64,000 bases of DNA from NCBI GenBank assembly GCA_000750105.3, contig JPHH03000054.1, forward strand, positions 62,001 to 126,000. The letters are read 5' to 3'. Below the pieces are notes generated by a model, which was not told where the DNA came from, searched no databases, and saw only the letters and a program-made list of their open reading frames with translations. Shown in pieces: positions 1 to 12,628 of the stretch. Both the position numbers and the translations under genes were made by a program. This DNA comes from Tolypocladium sp. Sup5 PDA-1. Taxonomy: Eukaryota > Ascomycota > Sordariomycetes > Hypocreales > Ophiocordycipitaceae. Within the stretch, counting starts at the first letter, position 1. The number at the start of each line of letters is the position of its first letter.

Positions 1-11
1 ACAACGCCACC

Positions 12-1109
12 ATGGACTTTGCGGCCCTGATGAACAAGGAGCTGGCCAAGTCCAAGAAGCCCGCCGAAGCAGAAAAGAAGTACCTGAAGCGCTCCGAAGT
101 CGAAGCCGAGCGCAAGGCTGCCTACATTGCCGAGCAAAAAGCCCTCGACGCTGAACGCGAAGCAAAAGCCGCCGCGAAGCGCAAGCGCGAGGAGGACGCC
201 GCCGCCGAGACCGCCGCGCGCGAGGATAAGCGCCGCAAGCTGGCCGAGGAGTCGCGGCGGCGGCGCGAAGAGCAGGAGCTGGAGGAGGCGAGGGCGCGCA
301 GGAAGCGCCTGGGGCTGCCGGAGCTGGTGAAGGCGACGAGCGAGGACGTCGAGGACGGCGTCGGGGCGGGCGGGGAGGACATGCCCGACGAGGAGCTGAC
401 CGACGAGCTGCGGGTGCTGGGCCAGCCCGTGAGGCTGTTTGGCGAGTCGCACACTGTGCGCTTGCGGCGGTACAGGAAGTTGACGACGGTGGTGACAACG
501 GGGCCGATACCGACGACGCTCGCGCTGGTGGAAGGAAAGGACATGAGGGTGGATGGGACGGTGCCCAGGGATAAGGAGGGGCGGAAGTGGCTGTTTAGGC
601 AGCTGGCGAGCTACTTTACCATGGTCCTGACGGCATACGAGCGGGCAATGGAGGAGGAGAAGCAGGAGACTACCGCAAGCAAGACGGCGTACAACGCCAT
701 GGTCCAGACGAGGGAGAACATGAAGCCGGTACGTGTGATCCCACCGCTACTCACTTGACCAGCAAGGCTAACCCCAAACCACCAGCTCTTCCGCAAGTTC
801 GAAGCCGGCGACCTCGATGACTCCCTCATCACGCCCATCGTCGAGATCGTCAAGGCCCTCCAGGAGCGCCGCTACGTCGACGCCAACAACGGCTACCTCC
901 GCCTCAGCATCGGCAAGGCCGCCTGGCCCATCGGCGTCACCATGGTCGGCATCCACGAGCGCAGCGCGCGCGAGAAGCTGCACGACGGCGAAAAGGGCCA
1001 TGTCATGGGCGACGAGGTGACGCGCAAGTTCCTCCAGAGCATCAAGCGCTGTCTCACGTTTGCCCAGGTGAGGTGGCCGCCCGAGGACCTGAGGCAGTTG
1101 ATGGGCTGA
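12..1109 (+). CDS. PRP18: Pre-mRNA-splicing factor 18 (Prp18)
   Basis: Two exons, 12-728 and 786-1109, joined in phase 0 over a 57-nt GTACGT...CAG intron, giving 346 residues, the usual length for fungal Prp18. Residues 1-100 are a charged Lys/Glu/Arg-rich helix. Residues about 125-160 (DELTDELRVLGQPVRLFGES) match the small PRP4-like/SFM motif. The rest is the helical Prp18 domain, whose conserved loop follows the splice junction (GYLRLSIGKAAWPIGVTMVG). Known role: U5 snRNP-linked second-step splicing factor acting with Slu7 in 3' splice-site docking. The start sits in a good context (CCACCATGG), and only 11 bases precede it, so the promoter is outside the window. It converges on CSN1. Identity is firm; the exon join is inferred from frame and conservation. 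Confidence 0.95.
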
Positions 1110-1733
1110 GGACGAGGCGCAGGAGAGACACGACATTTCGAGCCGTGCATACCTAGGTATGGACGGGAGGCGAGAGGCTACACCACATGTCGTTGCATGT
1201 AGGTAGGGAGAGGCCGGGCGGCGGAGGAGAGGAGGTGGTCAAACATCACCGCGACCAAGTACGATGCGCGCGCCGTACTCACGATGAGCGGCATGATACC
1301 CCGAATTGGACAATTGTTTTGTTGCAGGTGAAGCGTCGTCATCCGCGGCTCGTGTCCAATGGGCGGGCACAAACCGGGAACAGCACCAGAGACGTTCGGA
1401 TTCAGGTTTTGGCCCCCGATGGGAAATGGGGAGAGTACGGAGTAAACAGAAAGCGGAAGGCCCCTCTACCTATTGATGCGCCACCGCCAAAATGTAACAC
1501 ACTTTGATGCCGTGATAACCGTTCCCCTGAACGCCGGACTGGTGGTGCCGATGAGCTGCGGCTGTCGCTTCTGCGCCCGCCAATGAGCGCATTCCTCCAC
1601 CAAGGGACTCGTCACCAGGCCCGCTCCCCCTAGACGCTTAAATCATTGTTCAGGACTCCAGGCATGGCGCACTCGGTGATTTGATCCATCACACATATCG
1701 GGAAGTTTCAACTCCAACACAACCACGTCAGCG
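1110..1733. other. Convergent intergenic region, PRP18/CSN1 3' ends
   Basis: 624 bp between two stop codons. It should hold both 3' UTRs and polyadenylation sites. No long or family-like reading frame and no RNA gene was recognised. A GTACGGAGTA-type intergenic motif lies near 1435. Confidence 0.6.
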
Positions 1734-3443
1734 TCAGCCTTGGCTCTCGACGGGGCCACTACCCGCCTGCACGAGACTTCTATTCTCGTCGTACCACAAC
1801 TCGTCCGTGCCCAGCCCAGCGACGTGGTCTGCGGCTTGCTTCTTAGCTCCAACGACTTCCAGGCCGGCGGCGACGAGGCTGATGCGCCGCAGCCGCTCCT
1901 TGGCATCCTGTTCGTACTTGCGCGCCACCTCGAGGGCCTCCCTTTGCATCTCGGCGCGCGGATCGGGACGAACTGCCACTAGTAGCTGCACCCCATCATG
2001 GTTAGTATTCTCCGCCGACTCAGATGCCATGCACAATGGGGACTCGTACCTTGTCCTTTCCGTCGATGCGGGCCTTCAACGACCCTTCGCGGATCATGTT
2101 GACGAGCTCCCGCTCAATGGACTGGCCTGGTTTGGCAAAGGCAGCCTCGAGGCTGCTGATGGTGACGCATGAGAAGGGCACAAAGTACTGGACGATGCAC
2201 TTGCTTCGGATTTTGGAATAAATGGCCGGGACGTGCTTCTGGAGATAGATATCCAGCAAGTAGTCCGGGCGCGCCGACTCCAGTATCGACAAGCAGTTGG
2301 AGTATCGGCCGTTGATGAACAGGCTGATGGCTTTCCGGATGTGCGGTTCATGCTCTAGGAAGGCCCGGAAATCGTGATTCTCGAGGACTCGCTGCTGCAG
2401 ATCTTGCCTATCCATGGTGGCGAGAGCCGTGAGACCACCGTAGACGGCAACATCGTTGGGGCTCGCGATATTGGCGTACTCGGCTGGCGGAACGTTGGCG
2501 TCGGCCTGCAGGAAACTTTGGGCTGCGTCCCCGTAATGGCCCATGCCGAGGAGCGAGATTCCAGACACAATCTTAGTGTACGCCTGCGTCGCCTTTTCCT
2601 CCTCGCTGTTCTGTACCCCGCCTATCTTACCGACGTTGTTCAATACCATGGTCCAGTCGCGGCGCTGCAAGGCCACGTCGGCGAGGTGCATGCTGCAGTC
2701 GATGATGTGCTTGGTCGTGCTCACGTCCTGGCGCATGCGAGCGTAGGCCTCGGATGCCTCTTGTAGCTTTCCTATGCTCTCCAGGTGCTTGCCTAGATCT
2801 TCATTGCCCATCTGTCGGTGAATCAGTCAACCGGATCGCATGAGTGTGTCGGACAGGTGGGGAAGAACGGGTGTATGAGAATGTGCTCTTACCCGAATGC
2901 TCTCTTTGATGAGGTTGTTCTTGTACCCCTTGAGCTCCGTCTCGAGACGTGCCGTCTCCAGCCTGTTTCCCACCTCGGTCTTCTCTATCCAGGTATCATC
3001 TCTGCGAGCTTCGGGCTCGTCCGGCGCGGCGATCCTGATGCAGTCCCATGACTCCCTGTACCGGGAAACATCCGGTCCTTTCTTTGACTCAATGACGGCC
3101 GCCTTGAGCGCATCGACACACAGGGGAACGCACGTCTTGCCGATGAAGATGAGGCGGTCGAATCGGGTCCGGCCTAGACTCGGGAGCAGACGCAGGGTCA
3201 GAAGCTGCAGAAAGCACACGCGGGGGCCAATAGGGTAACGTGCCGGTGTAGTTCTGGATATAGAGATCGAGGTCGAGCTTGGGCTGGTCTAGCAAGGATG
3301 GATATCAGTACGGGAACCGACTCGCTGGAGGCAAGGTAGCTGCAAGGCGGACACAGGGTGGGACAGCACGCACCTCTGACGACGATGCCGCCGTGGCTGG
3401 TCGCCTGGGCGAAGAACGCCAGCGCCGAGTCGGAAGCAGCCAT
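1734..3443 (-). CDS. CSN1: COP9 signalosome subunit 1 (PCI domain)
   Basis: Five exons on the minus strand: 3443-3374, 3288-3244, 3173-2893, 2811-2050, 1985-1734, giving 469 residues, normal for fungal CSN1. The N-terminus (IVVRDQPKLDLDLYIQNYTG then RTRFDRL) is the conserved CSN1/Rpn7 opening. The middle is a TPR-like helical array (SIGKLQEASEAYARMRQD). The C-terminal half is the PCI domain (SLFINGRYSNCLSILE, then CIVQYFVPFSCVTISSLEAAF). Known role: subunit of the COP9 signalosome, which removes Nedd8 from cullins and controls development and light responses in fungi. Intron 2 appears to use a GC donor (listed separately). The last intron has a good ACTAAC branch site. The start is the first ATG after an in-frame TGA and has a good context. 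It converges on PRP18 and diverges from the transcription factor. Confidence 0.93.
3174..3243 (-). other. Probable GC-AG intron in CSN1
   Basis: Read on the minus strand, the exon ends ...TACACCG and the intron begins GCACGT. It ends GTCTAG and contains CTGAC as a branch candidate. Removing these 70 nt joins NYTG directly to RTRFDRL, the contiguous sequence expected for CSN1. The only GT donor in the right phase (GTGTGC, at 3212-3207 on the minus strand) would add eight residues, TLPYWPPR, in a conserved block. GC donors are a known minor class of U2 introns. Confidence 0.75.
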
Positions 3444-6400
3444 GGGGACCCGAGGAGCCGACGCGATGGCGAGTGTCGATATGTCTCTGGATGGTGAAGA
3501 GGCTCAAGGCTGCGATGGAGCTCCAGCACGTGCGTTGGATTGGCGTTCGCGTTCAGCTCCTGGTCGGTCGAGCTTGCCTTTCGATGCGGGAGGAGGGGTG
3601 CTGCTAGCGGATTGGCGGGGTCAGTGGGTGGCCAGCAACAGTAAGGTGCCCCGAGCTTGTGCCCCGAGTTTTTAGCGGGGTGCTCCAGCTTTCCAGCGGC
3701 TCCTGGCCTCAACTTCCATCCAGGCAAGCCAAGCCACCAGACCTCCATTCTGGACCACCACGTCGGGCCTGGGAGACTCCGCGTTGGTGCAAGCTCCAAA
3801 AACGATGCCAGTGATCACAGTCCACTAGATTTCTGTCTACATGCAGGGAGCCCTGCCTCGGTGTGCCTTCTCGCACCATCCATGGATGCACGGACTACTC
3901 CGTACTTAGGTACTGCCAAGATGCGGTGCCGCAGTGAAGCTTCGGGCAGGGGAACCGTGCCTGAAGTACACGGACTAAGTTACATGGTGCATCCGTCCAG
4001 TCATCGCTGGCCCAAAGGAGGCCCAACGACGACGGCTTCACGAATGCTTACGGGTAGTTTCACACGGCCACTGATTCGCGGATGAAGTTTAATACTGCCG
4101 CCTGAGCACTGCCACCCGCCACGCTGCTGTACGACCTGAGCTCTCTCAGCGGATGCACCGCCTTCGTCCCGCCTATGCACGAAACGATCCTGGGTGGCAT
4201 GGGGATTCCCGCAGTCTGGAACGGCACGCGTGGTGCCGTTGTGCGACCCGGCGAGGAGGGACATTGACAAATTCGGTGCAGGAAGTGTCGAAGCGACCAG
4301 GAAGCCGGAGATTTCGTACGGCATGGCGTCGAGCACTGGTTACACGGCGCCGTCGACCCGTTACCGTCCGCCGAGCTGCCTGCCTGTCTGTCTTCCCCGC
4401 GGTACATGACCTTTGAGTAGCCTCAAGGGTGATTCCCAACGAAATCACACTGCCACTTACATATGCATGAGACTGCATGGACCAGTATATCGTGATGTTG
4501 ATGGATGGCTGGTGTTGCATGCAGTAGGAGGCCATCCCCAATTCGCCAGTCCATCGCCGACCGGCTCGAGCCATCAGCCAATCATTGCAGTTGTAATGAA
4601 AACGAAAAGCACACGGGGTCTGTTCTCTTGCCTCCGTGATGTCCGCAGCACAATGACAGGTTTTGCTGTCAACGGCAATCAACCAGGCATCACCCTACAC
4701 GATCAGAGGCCCCCGCCAGGCACAGGGCTTCACGAACGGTTTAAACGGGCTGCAGATGGCGTCGACAGAGGCTTTCGGCGCCAGAAAGGGTCCCCAGGAG
4801 CGCCGCTGGGACAAAACGAGCCAGCGGATGAAAGACAAAAACTGAACGGCCCACCAGTCTATTTTGCGTTCTTCTTCCCGGCGCGATTGAGGCTGGGCTT
4901 GGCGCCCGCAATGGTGATGCAATGGCCCGTCAGCACGACGCACTGCGCACAAGCGGAAACGGCGTCATGCATCCATGCATTCAATCCTCCCACATTTCCA
5001 TTGAAAGTATCCTTGTTGGCCTGTACGAGTACCCCGAGGTAGCGGGCGATGCTTGCAGCAATGGACGACGCGCCTGGGCTCAGGCGCCGACGCTGTCGTC
5101 CAACTGGCAGCGCCACTGTTGTTCGTGTCGTGAGGGGGCCGTCTTGACCGATGATGCGCGTCTAAAAGGGCAAATAGAGAGCAACCTTGCAAGCCTCACC
5201 GAGTCCACGCCTGAGGCTGCCCAGGTCCCTGGACGCCACGACGTTTGCTCGTCGATTCGCGACAGCGCTCACACGAGCAGCGCGTTTGCGCCTCTTGCTC
5301 CTCCGTCCTCACTGTACTCGTACGAGCAAACGTTCGTCTGGTGCTCCTCGAGTAAAAACAGGGCCGACAGAACCTGGAACTCACCCGCTGCACCCCCATC
5401 TGCCGTTAGCCCCGTCTCTATCACCGACAAGTCTGGACCCTCGTCTGGAATTCTCGTGAGCGACGCCCGCACTGCACGGGAGACGTACGTGGCCCTCCCC
5501 CCGACCTGAACTGCCCCAACGGGCAAGACACGGACGGAGGGCTTGCTTGCTTGGGCCAGACCACGAATTGTCGGCGCCGATTCGGATCCGTCCAACCGTC
5601 TCTGCTCTCCACCCACCCCTTCTCAGTCCACAGCAGCTGCTGCTCTTCTCTACGAGTACGGGCACCGGTAAATTCCAGGTCGTCCTGCCCGTGAGCCGTC
5701 CAGGGGCGAGGCCCTGAGGCGCTTGGGGGTGGTTCGCGGGAACACCTTAACGCCACTTTCCGGACCGCCCCCCCTCTCCTCATCCAGACGCTTGCTTGTT
5801 CCATCCTCGGCGATGGTGAGGCAATTCGGCGTCTGTCTCCGAGGGCTGGATGGCTGCTGTCGCAAGGCATTGGGGCATGTCTCTCTCGTGCCCTGGTGTC
5901 GATCGGCCGTCCGTAATTCTATGTTTTGCACAGCCCGATTTGTGGTCCCCATGGCTTCGTCCAGTCCACTCGTCGTCCCTGTCTCGAGCCCGGGCGCCCG
6001 TTCAGTCGTCCACGACCAGCTCGTCGTCGACTGCACCCGGCATTGAAGTGCCGCGACACCTGCTGGAGCGACGTCCTCTTATATGACGGACGCAACACGG
6101 TGAGCCCAGTCCTGGCTGCATGTTTTGCAAAACAGGGTCCCGCTGGCTTGGCGCTGGACGTGTCTCGACTCTTGATCTCGACGCACCGTGCTCGCTGCTA
6201 CTCCGTACTCTGGGTCTGGTTGCGAGACCGTGGAATAGCATCATCTGCTCAGCTGACTACTGACTGCTGACGGTTCGTCATCCAGCAAGGTCTCCATAGC
6301 TCTAGGCCCAGATGCAAACCTACGTACGGACGTACTCGTACTTTCCGCTGCCACTGTCAGTGCCATTCTCTACCCAACCAGTGGAGAGCTTCTTCGAGAT

Positions 6401-7861
6401 AAGAATAAGGTGCATGTAAGCCTCTCGCCTGGCGTATTTGAGGCGGCGACTACGGAGCGCCAACATGGCCACCCATTATTCGTCGTCTCGGTCCTTTTCC
6501 AGATCCTCGTTGCCGAGCCGGGACGCGTATTTGAGCCGCCTCTCTTTCTTCCAAACCTAACCGCTCGACCTGAAGCGTTCACTGCAACATCGCCATTGCC
6601 TCTGACGAGGATGCTCCCGCCAGCACGACCGCGTCCGGCGTTGTCCGGTCCCCATTGAGACCTTTGGCTCGGCGCCTGTTGGTGTTGGCCCCGTACGGTT
6701 TAGCGATCCGCGTCAGCCAGCTGAAGCCCTAACGACTGGCACCGCGTGGTACAACAACGGTACAAGCAGCGCCAATTGCCAGCGGTCCTAAACGGTCAGC
6801 CCCTCCGGCGGGACCGCGTCTAGCTCAGCATCCTCCTCCACCCGCACCTGCCTCACCCTCACCTGGCAAGTACTGTGCATGTGCATACCGTGATACCGTG
6901 CGCACTCTGGGCGGGCCTGGCAACTACTCGTATTCCAACTAAAACCGCTGGCCCCCTCCCATCCATCCTAGCCCAGCCCCGAGCGACGAGGCACTGGGCC
7001 TAATTATCCCGTTTGTTTCGCTGGTCAGCGCTGGCTCCATCCGTCGAGCCCAAGGAGTGCGTAATTCCGCCGCTGGCGGGTTCCATCCAGTCAAGTCTAG
7101 CCTGCCGGGCTGCGCTGCACTGTTTGATGTGGGCTCCGTTGCCCCCTGTTGCGCTTCCCGTCTCTCTCAGCTCAGCGCCTACGGAGCCCCGAGTTCCTGG
7201 CCAGCAGCCCGAGAACCCTTCCCTCTTCCCGTCCTCTCCTGTCCTCACTCGTCCAGTCCCTGCCCGTTGCCCCCGCCGTCGCCGCCGCCTCCAGTGGAGA
7301 GAGTCGCTGAAGCCACTGGCTTTAGGCGTTTTGGCCTGGCTGTTGTCTCGTCTCCCGCGCCCGCTGGCTCTCGCCTCACTCTCTCTCATCAATTCTCTCA
7401 CTCCCGCCTGTCTCAATTCGCCCGTCGCGCAGCAGCCCCGAGCAGCAGCCCGCCATCGCATCGCCATCGCCCTCGGGGGAGTCCGCGGCCGCCCGTCTGA
7501 TGGCTTGAGCTGCACAGACTCCGCGGCAATTGGGACATGCGCTGCCTCTGGCTTCGCAACCCGGGACCTGCAACGACGACAACGACGCCGCTCGCCTCGC
7601 CGTAGGTAGAGTTGGCTCACCTGGCTCGCTCACCAAGCCTACCTACCTAGCCAACGGCGGCCTGGCTCTGATCTGGCTCTGTTGACTCGGGCTCAACACG
7701 ACCGACAAATATCCTAACAAACGCCTTTGAGCCCCGCCTCCCGGTATCCCCGTATGACCTCCTAACCGCTGCCGCTCCCCCTCGACGGCCCGTGGCCAAC
7801 GCCTGAGCCGACCCCCGAATTCGACCTCCCTCCCTACTCACACCTTCACCAACCCGCCAAC
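3444..7861. other. Divergent intergenic region, CSN1 / Zn2Cys6 factor
   Basis: 4.4 kb with no recognisable gene. Open frames here are short, overlap one another and resemble no family; the 195-residue frame from 4922 is the longest with an ATG in its half. The last kilobase (about 6840-7861) is rich in C and T, with TCTCTCT and CCTCTCCTGTCC runs, as in long leaders or promoters of Sordariomycete regulators, so the regulator probably has a long 5' UTR. GTAC-type near-palindromes occur, for example at 6332-6341. No tRNA-like sequence was found. Confidence 0.6.
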
Positions 7862-10800
7862 ATGTCTGGCGACATATCCGAAGACGACGCCGGCCCGCTG
7901 TCGGTCAGCGACTGGCAGCTGCCGGACGCTCCCTCGCCCGCCGACAGCACCAAATCCGACACGGAACTCGACGACAGGAGCGCGGATCCCAACGCGCCTT
8001 CGCAACCCATCCAGAAGCGTCGACGAGTCACACGCGCCTGCGACGAGTGCCGCCGCAAGAAGATCAAGTGTGACGGCAAGCAGCCCTGCACACACTGCTC
8101 CGTGTATAGTTATGGTACGCATTGCGCCGTCAACCTCTCGCGGCCGACTCCCGCCGAGCGTTTTAACTCTCCAACGGTTCTCTAGCTAACCCCACTCAAG
8201 AATGCACGTATGATAAGCCCTCCAACAGGAGAAGGAACCCGGCTCCGCAGTATATCGAGGCTCTCGAGAGCCGTCTGCAGCGCGCCGAGACTCTGCTGCG
8301 CAAGTTCATGCCCGAGGTCGACTTGGCCGACCCCAATCTCGACCCTGCCATCCAGCAGGAGTTTCACAACCGCGAACAGGTTCGCACCAACGCCGCCAAG
8401 CTGCGCGCCGGCCCGCCAGGCGACCCAGACGCCAACGATGCGAAGCTCACGACCATGATCGACTCCATCGGGCAGCTTGACCTCGACGACAAGGGCGGCT
8501 GGGACTTCCACGGCACTTCGTCCGGCGCCGTCTTCTTGAGGAGGATGAAGGACCATTTCCGAGGCATGATGGGGCCCATGTCCAAGGCTCCCTTTCTACC
8601 ACGGCCTGAGCGCCCACCGGGTTTGATGTCCCTGGACTCGCCTTCTCCTGCCAGTAATTCCCCGTTCTCAGCCGTGTCTACCTATCCAGACTTGCCGCCC
8701 AAAGACGTGGCCCGCAAGCTGTGCTACTACTCCCTCAGCTGCGCCACCTGCCTCGTCCGCATAATCCATATACCTACCTTTTATGAGCGATTCGACCAAA
8801 TCTACGACCGGCCGATCGACAGTCTCAACCAGGAGGACACTCACTTCTTGGGCCTCGTCTACGCCGTTATTGCCCTCGGCTGCATGTACAACAATCTGGA
8901 CGATGCCAAGCCCAAGAGCGGAGCCTACAAGACGGCCATGAATGAAGGGTATGTTCAACATTGTTGCTAAAAGTTCTTTTGCAGACACTGACTCGTTATA
9001 GCTTCAAGTACTACAAGACCGCAAGAGCGCTCCTGCAGGACCTTGCGGAGTGCCGTGATATTGTATCGCTCCAAGCCCTATTGTTCATGATTCTCTTCCT
9101 CCAAGCCACGTCCAACTTGAGTGCCTGTTACGCCTTCGTTGGCCTCGCGCTCCGATCCGCTTTGCGCATAGGCCTGCATCGACACCTGCAGCATGAGAAG
9201 ATCGGCGCCATCGAGCAAGAGGTCCGCAGACGAGTCTTTTATGTGATCCGACAGATGGACATTTATATTTCGACAATGCTTGGGTTCCCACTCCTCCTCA
9301 ACATCGACGACGTCGACCAGCCGTACCCCACCGAAGTGGACGACGAGTACATCACCATTACCGGCATCATTCCGCCGCCACCCGGAACGCCCTCGTTCTT
9401 CGAAGCTTTCAACGCGCAGACCCGACTGATGGAGGTTTTGGGCAAGATCACCAAATACGTCTACCCGATGCACGGACAGGGCCAGCCCGGCATGAAGGGC
9501 GGCGAGCCTACCCCGACGTATCTCATCAGCTACGCGAAGATCAAGGAGATTGAGACGGATCTGCAAGGGTGGTACGAGCGGCTGCCGGAGATGTGGCGGC
9601 CAAGCCCCGACGGCCCGATCGAAGTCGTCCGGTAAGTCCCTCCTTGGCTAATGTGAGGAGTTGCGAGTCCAGTCGCTCATTGATACTGACTCTTTCGACC
9701 AGTGTGCGTCATTTGCTTCGCTTTGCATACGCGCATGTGCAGCTCGTGCTCTACCGACCATTCCTGCACTACATTTCACCACGCCTCATCCAAGCAAACA
9801 AGGTCGACGAATTGTCTTATGCATGCGCGGCGGCCGCCATCAGCGTGTCCCGTAACATCGTGCACATCGGGTTGGAGATACGGAAACAGGGCGTGCTCAG
9901 CGGTCCTTACTGGTTCATGCTCTACACCGAGTTCTTCGCCGTGCTCTCGCTCGTCTTTTACGCAATTGAGAACCCGGACAAGCCAGGGTCGCAAGAAGTG
10001 TTGGCAGATGCTCGCGCAGGACGGCAGATGATTGCTGACCTGGCTGACAAGAGCATGTCTGCCGACCGAGTCACGAAAGCTCTTAAGGTATGAACCACCC
10101 CCTTTAGCCGTACCGGCATCCGTTCTCGCTTCTAACATATGTGACCAACAGCACTTGTTCGATCAACTACCTGAAAGGCTGGACCAGGCACGCGCACGGC
10201 CAGTGCCGAGTAAGAAGAGGTCCGCCGCGGCAGCCAAGTCTGGGTCCGGTCCGCAGCACCACGCCTCTCTGACCCCCGGCATGTCGTCGCAACGAACTGA
10301 GGACTACCTTCGCGCCCGCACCGGCAGTCTAGCAAGCGGACCATTCGGCACGCCGAACTCGCGAGGCTCGGCCGATAGCATGGCGCAATCGACGGAGCAC
10401 GCCTTCCCGGACGCGAGCTTTTCAGCAAGCTTGCACGACATGATCCCCATGGACTTGTCGTCGCGGGCGACGCCAGACTCGACGAGCACCGGCAGCTCAC
10501 ATCGTCACGGATTCTCGGCGCAACCGTACGGCGCACAAGGCACGCACAACCCCGTGAACAAGCTCGACTCGCTCATGTTCCCGTCGGAGGACCCATTTGC
10601 GTACCCCAACCAGCCCATGATGGAGCTCGGGTTCCAGCCCAAGGCGGACGGGCCTGCCGTGACGCTGGCTGCCCCCCAGCACGACCCGTCCTTTTTCTTT
10701 GCCGGGTCCCTGGATGACGTAGGAGACCAGCTGCTGGGACAGCCTCCGCCATACATGGTGCAGCATCAAGCGCAGCAGCACATCGGCCTCGGCGGGAACC

Positions 10801-11033
10801 CCTACGATCCGCACAACATGATGGCGATGCACACGGCGCCGCCGCCGCCTCAACAGGCACAGCGGCCACCTGTGCAGCACCAGAGCTCGGGGGGCTTTTT
10901 TTCGGGGTTCCGGCGAGCACGTGCTGACCGGCAGCAAGAGAGGCAAATCGAGCAGATGTTTACGCAGCAGGGCATGCAGCCCGACTGGGGGAGTTTCTTT
11001 GGTTCTGGAAGAGGCGGATTTCAAGGGATGTGA
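7862..11033 (+). CDS. Zn2Cys6 fungal-specific transcription factor
   Basis: Five exons: 7862-8114, 8201-8948, 9002-9631, 9703-10087, 10152-11033, giving 965 residues. The binuclear zinc cluster is Cys60, 63, 70, 76, 79 and 86 in the order C-x2-C-x6-C-x5-C-x2-C-x6-C, preceded by KRRRVTRA; the first intron falls just before the sixth Cys. A linker and short coiled coil follow ([18 protein letters not shown]). The middle-homology (Fungal_trans) domain covers roughly residues 240-520, including [11 protein letters not shown] and [16 protein letters not shown]. The last 300 residues are low-complexity, rich in Gln, Pro, Gly and Ser, and suit an activation region. The layout recalls the CLTA1/ART1-like group of plant-pathogen regulators, but I cannot fix the orthologue. 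It should be nuclear and bind CGG half-sites. Start context CCAACATGTC. No metabolic cluster lies beside it. Confidence 0.93.
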
Positions 11034-12628
11034 ACGGCCACCACCACGTGATACCCATCTTTTCTTTATCTTTGTTTTTACGTTGTTGTGTTTTGGCTTT
11101 TACAATCTGGGGAACGGAGTGACGAACCCATCGGGGGCCTGCCATATTCTATCGGAGTTTTGCCACGTGTGTGGGGATATATCATATATAGCAGAGAAGA
11201 TCTGGATACGGCCATTTGCTTCGGGGCGAGGAACAGCGTGAGTCGAGTTGCGAGGGTGCCGGCTGGTAGGGGCAAAGAAAGACTGGGTTGTTAGAGCATG
11301 GCGGACGAGGCGTGGCAGGGTTGTACATACTACATGTGTCACGACGGGCCACATTCAGGGAAATTGGGCGGCAAGGATACAACTGTCATGTCATGTCGGG
11401 CGTATCTAGCGTAGGTAGGATGTATATACTGAGCCCAAAGCGGCAGCCACATGAGCGTTTGGAGCAACCCTTGGTCCCTTGTGATGGGTGCCTGGGGTAC
11501 AGAGGGATGAGCCCCCAGATGTCAGGGACCACAGTCTACTCGTACGCCATCCATACGAGTAGTTTGTGGTTGCTATGAGCCATTTCTTTTCCTTTGAACA
11601 ATGCTTGCTGTTTATTGTCTCTTCCTCTTCCTCTTCCTCGCACTTTCCTGCGAGTACGGACTAGTTGTATTTGAATGCCTCACAGACGGCAGGAAGCCAT
11701 AGCCCTGACGCAGCTGACGATGCGGGTGACGTACCCGTCGGTGAAAACGGCGTTGCGGTCGCCGGCGTCGGCACCGAGCACAGTGTGGACTCGGCGGGCA
11801 GACGCGGCGGCGGCGGTGGAGCCGAGACCGAGCTGAGAGGCGTTGAAAGGGCTACCCTTTTGGGAATGGCTCATTGCATGACATGACTGGGGGAGTTGAA
11901 TCTGCAAGTACGACTGCTGTACTTCGTACTCGTACTCCGTACCTGCGAGGTTGTGTACGGGGTACAGGAGAGAGGGGCTTCACGTGGTGCCAAATGTGCC
12001 AAATGTGCCATGTGAGAGTCCCTGGTGTTGTTGTTCTGAACAGTGAGTGGTGATTACGGGAAGTGGGAGGCGGGCGGAACAGACGAGGCAACTGGGCAGG
12101 CCGTGCATTGACGAGTGCTATTCGTAACGCGAGGCTATTCACTTGGCAATTCGTGTGCACTCAGCGATATACACGAGGAGACTGGTGAAGAGCGAGAAAA
12201 GTCCCATGTTTTCATGTTCAAGTCCATGATACGGAAAACTCCGTAGCGAGCCCTTCACGGCACGATCCAAACGCAGCGCCGCCGTGGGGAGCGGGGCGGG
12301 GCGGATAGGGATGGATAGAGTCGGGCTGCGTCGCCACCTACCCGTCTAGGCAGTCTGTTTGTCCGCGCCGACCAGGGTGTGGCAGTACCAAGCTTCCAAC
12401 GTTACTCGTACTCGCTGAGACGGCGAAACGGATGCTGCGTAATTAGTCCCGGTGTCGCACGTGGGATGCATGACAGGTGTCACGCTTTGTGAGCACCGTC
12501 GAAGTTGCAACTGAGTGTCTGCGATTAGATAGGGCCATTGAGCTGCGGCCTACTTGGTACATCATTACGGACTCGTACTTCGCACTGGCGGTCGAGATAC
12601 CCGAGATACCGGGCGACAGACCGCAACG
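11034..12628. other. Intergenic region with motif repeats and a hairpin
   Basis: 1.6 kb between the regulator and the prolidase. Its first part is presumably the regulator's 3' UTR. It holds a perfect 9-bp inverted repeat (11536-11544 with 11554-11562), three overlapping GTAC-type motifs in 24 nt (11919-11942), a tandem TGCCAAATG repeat (about 11990-12012) and a CTTCCT run near 11620. No gene recognised. Confidence 0.6.
11536..11562. repeat. Perfect 9-bp inverted repeat
   Basis: CTACTCGTA at 11536-11544 and its exact complement TACGAGTAG at 11554-11562 flank a 9-nt loop. It lies about 500 nt past the stop of the transcription-factor gene. Both arms are built from the recurring intergenic TACTCGTA motif, so it may be two opposed copies rather than a functional hairpin. 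Confidence 0.6.
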
